Positions 34,168 to 45,669 are shown, numbered from the stretch's first letter. The stretch is DNA of 64,000 bases from Ophiocordyceps camponoti-saundersi (nom. inval.) (GCA_003339415.1 PDHQ01000085.1:1-64000); one strand, 5' to 3'. The notes: generated by a model from the sequence alone, not told the origin. Translations and numbers: made by a program.

Positions 34168-35375
34168 ATGGCCGTCTCTAGAGATATTAACGGTTTATCC
34201 GTCGCCGTCAAGATTGATGGGCAAAAAGCCACCGAATATCCGGTGCCTGAGGATTTCGATTATCAACAGCTTGGAAGAGACTCACAGGAGCAGCCTATTT
34301 GCTGCTTTATCGAGTCTTTATCGGGCCTCTCTTTCTCAGTAGAGGCATCCACCACTAGCAGCTTCAAAGCCTCCCCGCCCTTTGACCACATCATCCTTTT
34401 CGTTTATGTGGACGGAAATTACATCAGCGGCGCTTATAAGACGTTCTCTTGGGGACCTGTGACACTCAAAATCGACCGCAGCTACGAAACCTGCTCCACC
34501 TCTGGGTGCGTTGAACGACGACGCCTCATATTTTCTGCTGTCTCGGGCGGTGCGCCTACCTTGGCCTTTCAAACTGTTTGATATCCTTGTTCTGACTTCC
34601 TTTTAGTCGATGACGCCACCAATGCCACTGTCGCTCGCGACATCAAAGTCGCCAGCAAGATGGGAACGATCAAGGCTATGATATATCTAGGCTATGGCGG
34701 AGAACTCCATCAGCCAGTCGCATCGCGCAGCAAAATCCCGAAAAATAATTCCGCGTTGAAAGTCGCGGAAAAGGCGATGAAAGGCCGTGAACTCACCCAC
34801 GGCGCCACGTACGTGAAAGATCACTTTGATGACACCATAATAGAGCTGCGTTGTTCTAAAATGTTACAGATTGTCGACGGATTTCACTGTCGAAAGGCCG
34901 CGGCCACAATTCCATTTCGCCAAGACGCAATTAATAGCCACTTTTCTTTTCTTATACAGATCTCGAAGTCAGTGTCTGAATTTCGCGGAAATCTAGCGTC
35001 GCCAACTGACAAGTGGCAGGTGCGCTAAGAAAGGAGATGGTTCTTCCTCTCTCACCGTCACCGCCGCCGGCGTTACTCGAAGATAAGAAACCTCTGGGAC
35101 ACCGGAAGAAATCTTGTCGCTCCAGCGTGGTAAGTGATCCTTTTTTAATTCTTCAAGATTTTCATTGTCACAAATCCACGGTCAATTCTAAGCATCATTT
35201 CTAGGAGGGCGATGCCAACGTCAAGTCCAAAAAGATCAAGTCTTGCGACGATCTGGACTTCATCGATCTGACGGGATTCGCGGCTTCTTCCGGCGTGAAA
35301 GTCGAGTCAGCAGAACTTCCCAAGAAAGCCAAGATCAAGGGCGATCCGACTGTGATTGATCTCACGAGTGACTGA
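34168..35375 (+). CDS. DUF7918-family protein with SUMO-interacting-like motifs
   Basis: Five exons can be joined: 34168-34549, 34607-34808, 34870-34967, 35020-35129 and 35205-35375, giving 320 residues. Introns of 57, 61, 52 and 75 bp all have GT..AG ends. The opening 'MAVSRDINGLSVAVKIDGQ' and the spliced block 'IATFLFLYRSRSALRKEMV', followed by 'LPLSPSPPP', are those of the fungal DUF7918 family, whose function is not known to me. The last exon has two motifs of the SUMO-interacting type, 'DFIDLT' and 'TVIDLTSD', the second at the C-terminus. Lys-rich stretches between them suggest a nuclear protein. Without splicing at 34968 and 35020 the reading ends in stops; with it, the family pattern is restored across both joins. 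The exon model is my inference. Confidence 0.75.
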
Positions 35376-35865
35376 ACTCGTGGAATCTTTCTCTTCGAGA
35401 TGGTCATAGGGTGCACATCTTTTTTTTGTCGTCAAGGTTTGCTTTCAGCGGTTCGACCTTGAAAGGGTAGACGATGGATGTCAAGGTACGTTCTTCACAT
35501 GGCGGAGGCATGGAACCTTTTGCTTAAAGACTACCACGAAAACAAATAGCGTCGAGTGCAAACTTGGTCATGACGCAGACATCGGTCTTCTCCTTGATGT
35601 GCAGCTTTTGGTGGAGGGAACTTTTACATGCTTATACGCCAGAATTTTCTGGTCGCGGCTCCTCGGCGTTTGTGAGGCGGCACACTGTTGAGCGATGTAT
35701 TCGATCGTATACTACGGCGGTATACACTTAGATAAAACAGAATACATGAAGTTAAAATTACGTGAACCGCGAGTAACCCACGTTTATTTCAGCGGATTAC
35801 CACTCGAGCCGGGAACGACAGACTCTCTCAGCTACTTCTTGCGAACCACCTGAGCAGGCACCTAC
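35376..35865. other. intergenic between convergent genes
   Basis: No gene seen; 3' regions of the DUF7918 gene and of the small secreted protein gene. Confidence 0.6.
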
Positions 35866-36381
35866 CTAATCGAGGTTGAGAAACTTTCCATACTTCTCTA
35901 GATAAGTATTCCTTGCTCGGTCTTTCGCTCTCTCAATCGCCTCCCATTCTGCCTTTCGCTGAGCCAGAGTCTTGTCGGCTTTTGAGTGCTTGGGTACCGA
36001 CTGCTCCATCGCCACCCATTTCTTGTGACTTGCCTCATCATAGGTTCTCCTAGAGCCCACGGGCGGTAGGTTCACCGAATGGCTATGAGCCGGAGCATCG
36101 TACTTGGACTTGGGAGTCGCCCAAGTAGAGCCTCTGTTGGCTCCAGAGGTCAAAGGCCCGGATCCAAATGTCACACGAGAGGGATTCTTGCCGTTACCCA
36201 TGGGAGAGCCCATGGAAGAGCCCGGGAAACCCTTCAATCTTGAGGTCAGTGGTGAACTTGGTCTAGAAAGCGTCTGATGATTCTATCCTACCCCACGGCC
36301 GCTGGGCAGAGCCTCCGTCCCCGATGGGCAGAGGAGGCCGATGGCGGCTACCAAGAGGGATGCAGCTGAGCGCCAGAGCAT
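35866..36381 (-). CDS. small secreted protein, unknown function
   Basis: Exons 36381-36292 and 36231-35866 join over a 60-bp intron (GTAGGA..GAAG, branch-like CTGAC) to give 151 residues. The first exon encodes a clear signal peptide (basic 'MLWR', then a hydrophobic core 'AASLLVAAIGLL', and a likely cleavage after 'GTEA'). The mature part has no cysteine. Its first half is rich in Gly, Ser and Pro. The last 50 residues are a charged, probably helical segment rich in Lys, Ala and Glu. I do not recognise a family. A TATA-like box (TATATAAA read on the minus strand, near 36494-36506) lies about 115 bp upstream of the ATG. It could be a secreted effector or wall protein, but nothing proves a role. 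Confidence 0.6.
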
Positions 36382-36493
36382 TGTTCCAAGTTGGTCAGGA
36401 TAGTAGGTTTAGTCAAAGAGAGTTGATGCAGTCTTGACGAGCGAGAGCTATTGAAGTCCCGACGGTGAAGAAGCTGTTATAGGAGATGATTCC

Positions 36494-36506
36494 TTGGATT
36501 TATATA
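36494..36506 (-). promoter_or_regulatory. TATA-like box of the small secreted protein gene
   Basis: CCTATATAAATCC on the minus strand, about 115 bp upstream of the ATG at 36381. Confidence 0.45.
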
Positions 36507-37363
36507 GGCGAGCCATGGCTCATGATAGATGTATAAAATGGCCTTGGCCTTCGGACGAAGGGTTCCGGTCAAGCATGCCGAGCTACCGTAGGTGTTGCCG
36601 TTGGTAGCCACCCCTACATAGTAAATATAGCTCAAATTGGGTTGATAGCTTGCATATTGTTTCTCAATGTAGAGACTCGATTTACTTTCAAGGTACAATT
36701 GTGCCATAACGAAAACCTTGTTGTAATTACAGCTACTTGTCCTCTAAACAGAGGTTCTGGAACAGCAGACATGTTATAAGCTCTGCCGTCACTTGCAGCT
36801 GGAGCCTTAGTGGAGAGCAAAGTCGACCAGAACTCGTGCCTTCTTCATTTCTCTCTGGCATATGGAATAAATGAGAAAGTTCCATACGTATGCATGCTTT
36901 GCCCAACTACCTAGTTGGCGAGGAATATCTGTCCTACGAGGTAGTCGGTGGCATGATCATTGGCCGCTTTGTAAATATGAAAGACAAGCTCCGATGAGGA
37001 CCGCACTCTGATACACGACAAAACAGTAACTAGGATGCAACCATACCCAAGGTTTCTATTTCCGAGAATACACGGTATGCCTACCACCGAAGCCGAACCA
37101 TTCGCCGCCATGGAAGGGAGTTCAGTAGTTCGATTTGGGATCAGAGGGGGTGGTGGCTGGGTCACGTGATACAAGAATGACCCCCTAACCTCTGCGGACT
37201 GGTGGATCTGACTGCAGGAATGATGAGAGACAGGCCAGCGAAGATCAGCCGTTTCAAGGCCAGGCCAAATCGCTCCATGAAGGCCTCATCTCTGCCTGCT
37301 CGACACTGATTGCGGGGAAATGCGCCCGCCTGGCCGTTCGCAAGTCGCCGAGTCCCGCCTGCC
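36507..37363. other. intergenic between divergent genes
   Basis: No gene supported. Minus-strand frames at 36477-36707 and 36911-37174 lack domains; the first overlaps the TATA-like box of the small secreted protein gene. Confidence 0.55.
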
Positions 37364-39893
37364 ATGTCGCCCGCCGTCACCCCGGGCCACGTCCGCGTCT
37401 TCGTCGGCTGGCGCGATCAGACCGTCTTCGCCGGCGAGGAGGTCAAATGCACCATTACTTTTAAGAATGTCGCCTCTGAGTCGGATCATCAGAAGCAGTC
37501 GCCATCGCCGCCGCCGCCAACGCAGCAGCAGCAACAACCACAGCTACAGCAGCAGCAGCAGCAGCAGCAGCAGCAAAACTCCCCACTGAGCACTCGAGGC
37601 AGCCATGGTCCGACGTCACCACGCTCGGTCAGGGGCCATCGTCGCTCAGCCCTGTCCCTGAGCGGTCCGCCATCGAACTCGCTCGGTCGACCGGGGTCCA
37701 TGCAGTGGCCACAGACGGCTACCGGTGGCGATTGGAGCCGCGGTCATGCTCACAAGCGTTCCCTCTCCATCGTCTCCATCGGCTCAGCTGCCGCGACCGA
37801 CGATCATGGCTCGCTTCACGACGTCGGAGCGAAGCCACATCGTGGTCATGGTCGCGCGGCCAGCCTTCAGATCCTACCTCGAGGACCAACGTCTTGTCCG
37901 CCTTCTGGTAATTCATATTCTATTCACCACCTTTCGGCTGCACGAGAGCTGACGCAAGTTGCAAGCTACTTCTGGTCCCAGCCATACCGCGTTTCCCGTC
38001 GTCAGCAACTCTTCTTGCCTGCCGGACCGGTTCGGTCGTATGACGGCCCCCAACACACCGTCCGGCCCGGGACCGCGGAGGTCGCCGTTTGGCTCCCCCA
38101 GTCCCTTGTCCGAATTTCGATTTCCTATAGAGGCTACTTCGAGCGCCGAGGCGGTGGAGGGTTCGAATTCGAATTCGAATTCGACGGCAGGTCCTCAAGG
38201 TTCGCCGACGGGCTCGCACGACCACGGCGTTGCTCCTCGGTCCAAAGAGCATGCACAGCAGCCACCCGATCGGCCGACAGCTCGGGTGCTCTCAAGCTCG
38301 AGCGCGCCAGGAGGGACGCCGCGGAGCAGCGGCGAATTTTACTCTATCAGTAACAACTCGTCCGAGACGCTCGCCTCGGAATACGTGCATCACAAGCTGA
38401 TGCGAGGCCACGGACGGCAGCGCGGGCCTCCGCGCCGAAACTTGGGAAGTACATCGTCACACGCCCGCGCGCCGGAATCCCTGATGATGGGCTACGCGCA
38501 GATACAGGGATCATTTTCCTTGGACGGGTCACTCATCAGCCTCGGGCCATTCGAGCATGTCAAGAAAGCAGCCGTCGGCGGGCGAGGCGGCGGCGTCGTA
38601 GGGCTGGAACCCTCGAAAAGGGAGAGCGGGCTACTTCGGAGCTTTGGCTGGGCTAACATCAGTAGCTCCCTCGGCGACCTTTTGGGCAGTGGGGAGCTGA
38701 GTTCGATCAAGGAAATGCGCGGTGCAGCCAACTCCAAGTCGGTGCCGCTGCTGAGCACACCCCAATCGATCCTGTTCGTCGACCTGCAGCTGGCGCCGGG
38801 AGAGAGCCGGGCGTTTGAGTACTCGTTCAAACTGCCCAAGGGCCTCCCGCCGACACACAAAGGCAAGGCCGTCAAGTTTTCGTACAGCCTCGTCATCGGG
38901 ACGCAGCGGGCCGGAGGCGCCAAGGAGCACCAGGTCCGTTCGGTCGAGGTCCCGTTTCGCGTGCTGGGCAGCGTCAATAGTCAGGGCGAGCTCCTCGGAC
39001 ACGACCTCATGAACCCGTACGTGCTGCTGCGAGACGAGGCCGAGGTCCGGAGCCTCGGGAAGGGCAGCAAGCCCCGTGCACAAAGGCCGGCGACGGAAGG
39101 ACCGGCGGCCAAGGCCGACTTTGTCTCGTACGTCGACGGGCTGCTGGCGAGACGAAGAGACGGCCAGGGCGGTACGCTGCTGTCGCCGACGGAGGCGGTA
39201 GGATCAAGGCGGCCGTCGGCGCTGGAAGAGACGACGCGGGCCAAAGACGCCATCGACCTGGCCATCATGAGGAGCAACGTGACAAGCGAGGGGCAGCAGA
39301 GCCCCAACCGGTTTGAGATATCGCGCAACGGTCGACGGGTGGCGGTGGTGATGCTGACGCGGCCGGCATACAGACTGGGCGAGGTCATCAACATGGCCAT
39401 CGACTTTGGCGACGCCGACGTGGCGTGCTACGCGGCGCATGTGACGCTGGAGACGGCGGAGAGGGTTGACGCGACGCTGGCGGTGCGGTCGGAGTCGAGC
39501 ATCCAGCGGGTGACGCGCAAGGTGTATGTGGCGGCGTCGGAGGCGACGCTTTTTGCGCGTCGGGTGGCGTTTTCGCTGACGATACCGGTGAGCGCGACGC
39601 CCGAATTCGTGACGAGCGGCATCAGTCTGGAGTGGAAGATGAGACTCGAGTTTGTGGTGCCGTACCAGGGCGGCGAGGCGGCGACGGCGACGGCGAGCGA
39701 GACGCAGATGGCGCACCCGCTGCTGGAGCCGGTCTCGCAAGACACGAAGGGCGGGCTCGTGTTGGTGGCGGTTGAGAAGGTGGCTTGCGAGAGCTTTGAC
39801 GTGTCGGTGCCGCTGAGGGTGTATGGAGCGGTGGGAAGCGGGTTGGAGCGGTTGGAGCGGGATGAGGCTTCAGAGGAGGGGCTACCGATATGA
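37364..39893 (+). CDS. RGP1: Rgp1-type subunit of the Ric1-Rgp1 exchange factor
   Basis: Rgp1 with Ric1 activates the Golgi Rab GTPase Ypt6 (Rab6) and so supports endosome-to-Golgi transport. Exons 37364-37907 and 37966-39893 join over a 58-bp intron (GTAATT..GCAAG) to give 823 residues. The N-terminus 'GHVRVFVGWRDQTVFAGEEV' followed by 'CTITFKNV' is a beta-sandwich edge seen in this family. The C-terminal Rgp1 domain (about residues 330-810) includes 'SILFVDLQLAPGESRAFEY', 'SFKLPKGLPPTHKGKAVKFS' and 'HDLMNPYVLLRDEA'. The long middle is disordered, Ser/Pro-rich, and has a Gln tract from a CAG run at 37545-37575. The ATG at 37364 directly precedes the conserved start; an in-frame upstream ATG at 37310 would add 18 residues. 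Confidence 0.9.
37545..37575 (+). repeat. (CAG)n coding polyglutamine
   Basis: About ten CAG codons in a row in the Rgp1 disordered linker, continuing an interrupted Gln stretch from 37521. Confidence 0.9.
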
Positions 39894-41788
39894 GGTTTTC
39901 TGTTGTTAATTCGTCTGTCTCTTTGTTCCTCTCTTTCTTCTTTTACTTGTTTTACTTTCTTTGTCTCCATTGGATGGTTGGATGGTTGGATAGAGAGAGA
40001 GAGAGAGAGAAACCCGGGGCTGTACGATAGTTGATAGGTAGGTAGGTAGGATGGTTGACAAGCAGCTAGCTGTATATATGTGTGTATGAATGAATGAATG
40101 TACATACATTATCTGCCTCCTATGAGCGTATGAATGGTAAAGATTGAGGCTATATGTACATGTCATGGGAGTGATTGTGACAGAGAGAGAAAGAGTGCGT
40201 TTGTCGTCTTGTTTATTCTCGTCAAGTTGGGTGTTGACCGATGAGGGTTGCGACGATGTTGGTAGCTGCTAGCTGATCAGGCCAGTTAGGGAGGGAGTAG
40301 GTGATGTTGGCACTGTATTTATATCTACCGTATTGGTGGGTTTTTTTTTAAAGCTGCCTGCCAACGATGGAGCTAAACTTTGTACCTAGTGAGGTTAGTT
40401 GCTCTGCTAGTCGTAGCATCGGACCGGCAACGGGGAGGTGGGGGGAGGAGGGGGGGGGGCGGGAACAGCCGTAGCCTCGGTGAAAAGAGGAGGGCTGTCT
40501 GTCTCGTCTCAAGCGAAGGACGGACGCCGTTGCCAGATGATACGTAGGATCATACCTACCTACTTACCTAGGTAGGTAGGTACGGAGTAGGTGGTGATGA
40601 CTTGATGAGACTGTATGCATACATGTACATACATTAGTATGTGTGTATGCATGGCTATAGAGACCTACCTGTAGGAGGTTGATTGTGTGTAGTATTGCAT
40701 CTTGTTACACGACGTATATTAAAGATGGAAAAAAGAGCCGATGTTATATCTATCCCGCCGTAGCTATCAGTTACTAGCAGTCGTCATTGTATCATTGTAT
40801 GTATGTATGTACGGATAGTAAGCCGTACGGTTTGTCCCTACAATGCATCCGTGTGCGCGTGAATGACCATTGTCCAGCCACCCAAGCCCAAGCCACCCAC
40901 TCACTCACTCACTCATCTTCCCCCCACCGCCCTCCCTCACAAGCCCACACACAACCCCATCGTCGCTGGGGTCTTTTCTCCGCGCCCCGGACCCTGCAAA
41001 ATTACTATAGTGGACGATAATCCCACCAATCTCCATTGGGAAATTCGGCGCGTCAATCGGTCCAAGTAAACATTCCATGCTTTTTTTTTCTCTTTTTCTC
41101 TCTCTCTCTCTCTCGCTCTCTGTCCAACTCTCCATCTGAGGTGAGGTGAGGCACCAGGTGAGGTGAGAGTGCAGGGTACCTTGTTCACACAGACTCACAC
41201 ACACGAGATGGATGAGCTAGAGGTAGCTGCCCGCTCAACCGTCCTATTCCTTTGTCTCTGACCCATCATTATCCGTCTCTCTCTCTCTCTCACTCTCTCT
41301 CACTTCCTGTTCCTTGTCTGCTCGCCTTTCTCCCCCTTTCATCCTGCTTTCTTTCCTCTTCCCAATTTCAATTTTACCTTCGTTTCTTTTACTTCTATCG
41401 CTGTGAGTCTCGTGAAGAAATTTTCATCACTCTAATGCCCTCTTTCCTGCCATTTATTCGCTAACGAGGGCGCGCGCCGCTCATGCAGCTTTAACCGCTC
41501 TCTTCCCCCCCCCCCCCCCCCCCTCCTCTCCCCAGACACTCACTGCAACTCTTGTTTGCTTTTTCTTCTCTCTCTTTCTCTCGCCTTTCTTTTTCTTTGT
41601 TTCTTTCTCTCGTTCATTCTCTCTCTCCCTCTCCCTCTCCTCTTCCTCTTCTCTCTTTCCCTTCTCGTTTCTTCTACAGCAGTTCTTCTCCTTCTGTGTC
41701 CCCTAAAAATAAAGGAGGCCTCATCTCATCTCATCTCATCTCATCTCTTTCTCTCAAGCCGACGCCACCATCAATCAATGGCCCAAAA
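39894..41788. other. 1.9-kb intergenic region with microsatellites
   Basis: No gene supported. Contains (GA)n at 39994-40010, (GGTA)n near 40035-40050 and 40570-40582, (ATGT)n near 40795-40812, (CT)n near 41095-41115 and 41276-41305, a poly-C run at about 41505-41523 and a (TCTCA)n run at 41719-41746 in the presumed 5' UTR of the next gene. Confidence 0.65.
41719..41746 (+). repeat. (TCTCA)n in a presumed 5' UTR
   Basis: Pentanucleotide repeated five times, 43-70 bases upstream of the ATG at 41789. Confidence 0.85.
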
Positions 41789-44785
41789 ATGGCGTCTTCT
41801 AATAACCGGCTGAAGCTGACGCCGTCCAACTCTCCATTCCCCCCGCGAACGGCGGCCAAGACTCCCTTGCGAGGCCGCACCCCGCAGGAGTCCACCAAAC
41901 TCTCTCTGAAACGAGTCGTCGGCACTACTTGCCGCTCACCCACCGGCTTCGACTCTGTCAACTCTCTCTTCGCCTACAAGGCCGGCGGCGCAGTAGTCGT
42001 CGTCGACGTTCGCGGCAAAAAGTACTCACAGCGCTTCTTCAGAGCTCGTCCTTCAGCTGCGCCGCTGCAGCCTTGCTCGCCGGCTACGACTACGACGCCC
42101 AAGACGACGACGCCCAAGGCCAATGACAGCCGGAACCGCGTCGCGCCCTCTTTCCGAGATATAGACGTTGCAGACTCTACCGCCTCGAAAACCTGGACCA
42201 GGCGTGAGCGCATCAAGGCTGCTACGTGCCTGGCTCTCAGCCGAGATGCCAAGTATCTGGCGGTCGGCGAGACGGGATACGCCCCCCGCGTCCTCATCTT
42301 CAGCCTCACGGACGCCTCGTCAGACACGCCGCTCGTATCTATAAGCGAACATGCCTTTGGTGTCGCCGCCGTCGCCTGGTCCGCTGACTCCAAGTATCTG
42401 GCCTCGCTCGGCGCCACAAACGACGGCTTTCTCTGTATATGGAAGATCGATCCCCGTACCGGCGCCGCCAAGCTTTTTCAGCAAAATAAATGCACCTCAT
42501 ACGTCAGGTCCATGGTCTGGAGAGGCCACAGTCTCATTACGCTGGGGATGCGTCATGTCAAGGTCTGGAAGGTCGACGGGGCGCCTGCTGCCCCCCAAAT
42601 AGCCCAGAGACCCCTTGCTGGCCGCAATGTCATTCTGGGCGATCTGCTCGAGACCACCTTTAGCTGCGCTGCCGTCGATGGCGAGAGGCTCATCATGTGT
42701 ACCGACACCGGGGACGTCTGCGTTTTGGAAGAAGACGATGAGAGGCAGACGAAGCTTATCAAAGTCCTGACCCTCGACTTTCCCATTACCGCCATCAACA
42801 TCAGTGGCGATGTCGCCTACGTCGGCGGCAGGGATGGTCACTTTGCCACTCTTGACGTCTCCGCCGTTATGCGCCGCAGCTCAAGCTGTGTCCTGACTGT
42901 TACCGAGGCGCCTGCCGGCATCGTCGCCCTCGCCTGTCTCGACAAAATGCTGGTCACCGTCGACGCGAGGCAGTCCATCGATCTTTGGACCGCCGATCAG
43001 ACCCCCAGACAAAAGGCCGACGCCGTCGTTCGTATCCCCATACCGGGTCATGGTGAGCCCGTCGCCGGCGTCCAGGCTCTCAAGAGGCCCAACTCCGCCG
43101 GCGCCGCCTTCGTCACTTGGTCATATTCCGGCAACTTTACCTATTGGGACCTTGACGGCCAAGTCAAGTCGACGGTCGAGGTCGCCGTCGATGCAGTCGA
43201 ACTCGATGGCCATGTTGAGTTCGTCAACCAGCTCACCTGCGCCAAAACTACCAGTAACGGGCAGCTTCTGGTGACGGCTGATCGTCTGGGCATCCTCAAG
43301 GTCACAGACGCACACTCCAACGAATGTCTCCTGGATATCAAGGCCCATTCTTCTGATTGCAAGAGTATCTGTATCTTTGACGGCGACAGCGGCGGCGATG
43401 ACGACGAAAAATTCATCATGGCCTGTTGCGGGCGAGACCGTACGGCGCAGCTGTTTAACCGTCGCGCCAACGGCAGTATCGAGCACTTTCAGACGCTCGA
43501 GTTCGCCGCCAAAGTTGTCCAGGTTCTCGTCCCGTCTGATGACAAGGTCATTACCTGCTCGCTGGATCGCACCATCCAGATCCACGACTTGGTCTGCAAG
43601 GACGGCGATCCAGATGTCATGGCAGCCTTGCCGTCCAGGGTCATCTCACTGCGAGCGTCTCCCACCTCCATGGCTATGAGCCAGGATGGACGCTCCATTT
43701 TCGTCTCCCTCCTGGATCGATCTGTATTCCAGTTTGACCTCGCCACCGGCCGCCAGCTCTGCTGCTTCAAATGCACGGACGAGGGAGGAGTCGAATCCGC
43801 CGTACTCGAGTCCCTCACCGTCGGCCATTGGGGGCCTCAGGAGGCCGAATTTCTACTCGGCTCGTCCAACACAGACAAGTCTGTCCGCATATACGACGCT
43901 CACTCCGGTTCCTTTTTGGATAGAGAGTGGGGTCACACCGAATCCATCAATGGCGTTTGCCTGGTCGAGGACGACGACGGGTCTAAAAAGGTGGTGAGCG
44001 TCGGGTCTGACGGGACCATGATGATCTGGGCCCTGGACGCCAATGACAGATCTTGCAGCCGAGATCCGTCGCCGGCCAAAGACTCTCCCGCCGGTCGACC
44101 TACGCTCAGAAGAGTCCTCTCCAAGGCGGACTTGGCGGACTTTCAGCGGCCCTCAGGGGGCCGTCAGTCCCCGCCACGGACCCTGCAGCATCGGACTTCC
44201 CGGCTCAGTCTCGCGGCCAGCTCTCGGATTTCGTCCTCAGCCCTGCAGGCTAGTCCGTGTCCGGGAGGTGCCATCACGGGGGGCGATAACCCTTCACGAC
44301 CACGGCCGTCTAGCAGTGCCCAACCGGACAGCCCTCCTCCAAGTCCCAAGATGAGGAATTGCAGGACGCACTCGGTCTCGGTGGGAGGTAAAGCTGTGCG
44401 GAAGAAGTCATCATCCTCGTCCTCGCTCAACGGCTTCGGCTCCCTTAACATGGCGACCGAACAGGCGTGCCGTACCATGAGGGCCTACAGGAAAAAACTC
44501 TCATCGACCGAACCAATTACGGCGGACGGGCTGACGGAGCTGGACCATGAGCTGCGGCTTACGATTGCTGCGCTCGGCGACCGGGCCATCCGCACTCAAG
44601 CTATCAATGAGACGGTTCTCAGCGGTCTCCTGGATCAGTACTCGGAAAGACTGGTGACCCTGCTCGATGAGAAGCTGGGGCTCACGTCCGTCTCCGGCCA
44701 TCCAAAGGGGCAAGAGGACGACGGTCGCGAAGACGAACGTCGTCGCAGCTCCACGGGCAGCACAGTCTCGTCGTCGACGACGTGA
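41789..44785 (+). CDS. WD40-repeat protein, MAPKBP1/WDR62-like
   Basis: Single exon, 998 residues. Two tandem WD40 propellers seem to fill about residues 40-750. Repeats are visible as 'CLALSRDAKYLAVGETGY', 'AAVAWSADSKYLASLGAT', 'MVWRGHSLITLGMRHVKVW', 'ITAINISGDVAYVGGRDGH', 'VITCSLDRTIQIHDL' and 'VVSVGSDGTMMIWALD'. The order, with an N-terminal 'LKRVVGTTCRSPTGFDSV', is that of MAPKBP1/WDR62-type scaffold proteins, which in animals bind JNK-pathway kinases and spindle poles. Its fungal role is unknown to me. The C-terminal 250 residues are Ser/Pro/Arg-rich and end in a predicted helical segment. The ATG at 41789 (AAAATGGCG) was chosen; the open frame upstream is pyrimidine-tract DNA of the 5' UTR. 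Confidence 0.85.
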   Translation: MASSNNRLKLTPSNSPFPPRTAAKTPLRGRTPQESTKLSLKRVVGTTCRSPTGFDSVNSLFAYKAGGAVVVVDVRGKKYSQRFFRARPSAAPLQPCSPATTTTPKTTTPKANDSRNRVAPSFRDIDVADSTASKTWTRRERIKAATCLALSRDAKYLAVGETGYAPRVLIFSLTDASSDTPLVSISEHAFGVAAVAWSADSKYLASLGATNDGFLCIWKIDPRTGAAKLFQQNKCTSYVRSMVWRGHSLITLGMRHVKVWKVDGAPAAPQIAQRPLAGRNVILGDLLETTFSCAAVDGERLIMCTDTGDVCVLEEDDERQTKLIKVLTLDFPITAINISGDVAYVGGRDGHFATLDVSAVMRRSSSCVLTVTEAPAGIVALACLDKMLVTVDARQSIDLWTADQTPRQKADAVVRIPIPGHGEPVAGVQALKRPNSAGAAFVTWSYSGNFTYWDLDGQVKSTVEVAVDAVELDGHVEFVNQLTCAKTTSNGQLLVTADRLGILKVTDAHSNECLLDIKAHSSDCKSICIFDGDSGGDDDEKFIMACCGRDRTAQLFNRRANGSIEHFQTLEFAAKVVQVLVPSDDKVITCSLDRTIQIHDLVCKDGDPDVMAALPSRVISLRASPTSMAMSQDGRSIFVSLLDRSVFQFDLATGRQLCCFKCTDEGGVESAVLESLTVGHWGPQEAEFLLGSSNTDKSVRIYDAHSGSFLDREWGHTESINGVCLVEDDDGSKKVVSVGSDGTMMIWALDANDRSCSRDPSPAKDSPAGRPTLRRVLSKADLADFQRPSGGRQSPPRTLQHRTSRLSLAASSRISSSALQASPCPGGAITGGDNPSRPRPSSSAQPDSPPPSPKMRNCRTHSVSVGGKAVRKKSSSSSSLNGFGSLNMATEQACRTMRAYRKKLSSTEPITADGLTELDHELRLTIAALGDRAIRTQAINETVLSGLLDQYSERLVTLLDEKLGLTSVSGHPKGQEDDGREDERRRSSTGSTVSSSTT

Positions 44786-45669
44786 AGCGTGTTTATTTTT
44801 CTCATCTTCTCACTGTTCTTTTTTCTTCATGCGTCGCATAACTAAAACGGCATTTCGGACTGGTCTCCAACGGACGGAGGGACGGGAAGGGGTAAAAGGC
44901 GTTTAGGGTTGGATGTTGGCCGGGCAGTGGGGGGTAAAGAGGGTCGAAAAGGCCTGCGTTGGAACAGGAAACGCGCTCACGGAGCTCTCTCAATGGAGAT
45001 GATGATACCAATGGCGCCTCGGCGTTGAAGGATGTCGGGACTAGGAGTGGCTCGGCATTATAGGTCTAGGGGTTGCATCGTAGCGCCCGATAGTATTGCA
45101 TCGTATGAATTTTTCTTTACCTTTTCAACTTTGTTTTGTATTCTTCTTGCTCTCTTTCTTCTCGTATAGAGCGGCATCTCTTAATACCGTTCGCTATACG
45201 AAAAGACAGCCTGGAAGATAAAGGCTGTTATGGAGTTGAGAGAGTTGTTGAGGGTAGTCACGTGACTATGTTCCCTCCCAAGAAAGCCTCTCCCTCTATT
45301 CCTCACCTCTCAATCCTCACTGTCAGCTGCCAACCGGATTCACGTGACTTTAGGCCAGTCGATTGCATTTGCCTGGCAACGAGCGAAGAGGGAAAAAAAA
45401 ACAACATCGCGACGGCCGGCCTCAAACGACATTCAAGGCAGCAAAATCTCAATAGTCAGCATCATCGCCTGAATCGAAGAACCGATCCTAAACGGCGTTT
45501 CTGACAATCGACGGCCCGCGACCGAGGCTTCAGCACACGGAATGACGTAGGAGAACGACGACGTCTTGGACGGAAGAGAGAGAGAGAGAGTGAGAGAGAA
45601 ATCGTGGCGCCGATTCAACTCTCGAGACGCAAGGGTCCCCTCGGACGGTGGCGAGGCGGACCTTGGGGA
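44786..45669. other. intergenic
   Basis: No gene supported; a plus-strand frame at 45136-45504 has no family features. An (AG)n run lies at 45577-45598, just upstream of the next gene. Confidence 0.6.

Noticed and set aside
35020..35028. Stop codon at 35026 as the end of the DUF7918 gene
   Set aside because: It lies in the third-exon reading only if the introns are ignored; splicing restores the family block and leads to the VIDLTSD end.
36477..36820. Minus-strand frames of 76 and 62 codons upstream of the small secreted protein
   Set aside because: No signal peptide or domain; the first overlaps a TATA-like box.
45136..45504. 122-codon plus-strand frame
   Set aside because: No family features; composition like intergenic DNA.
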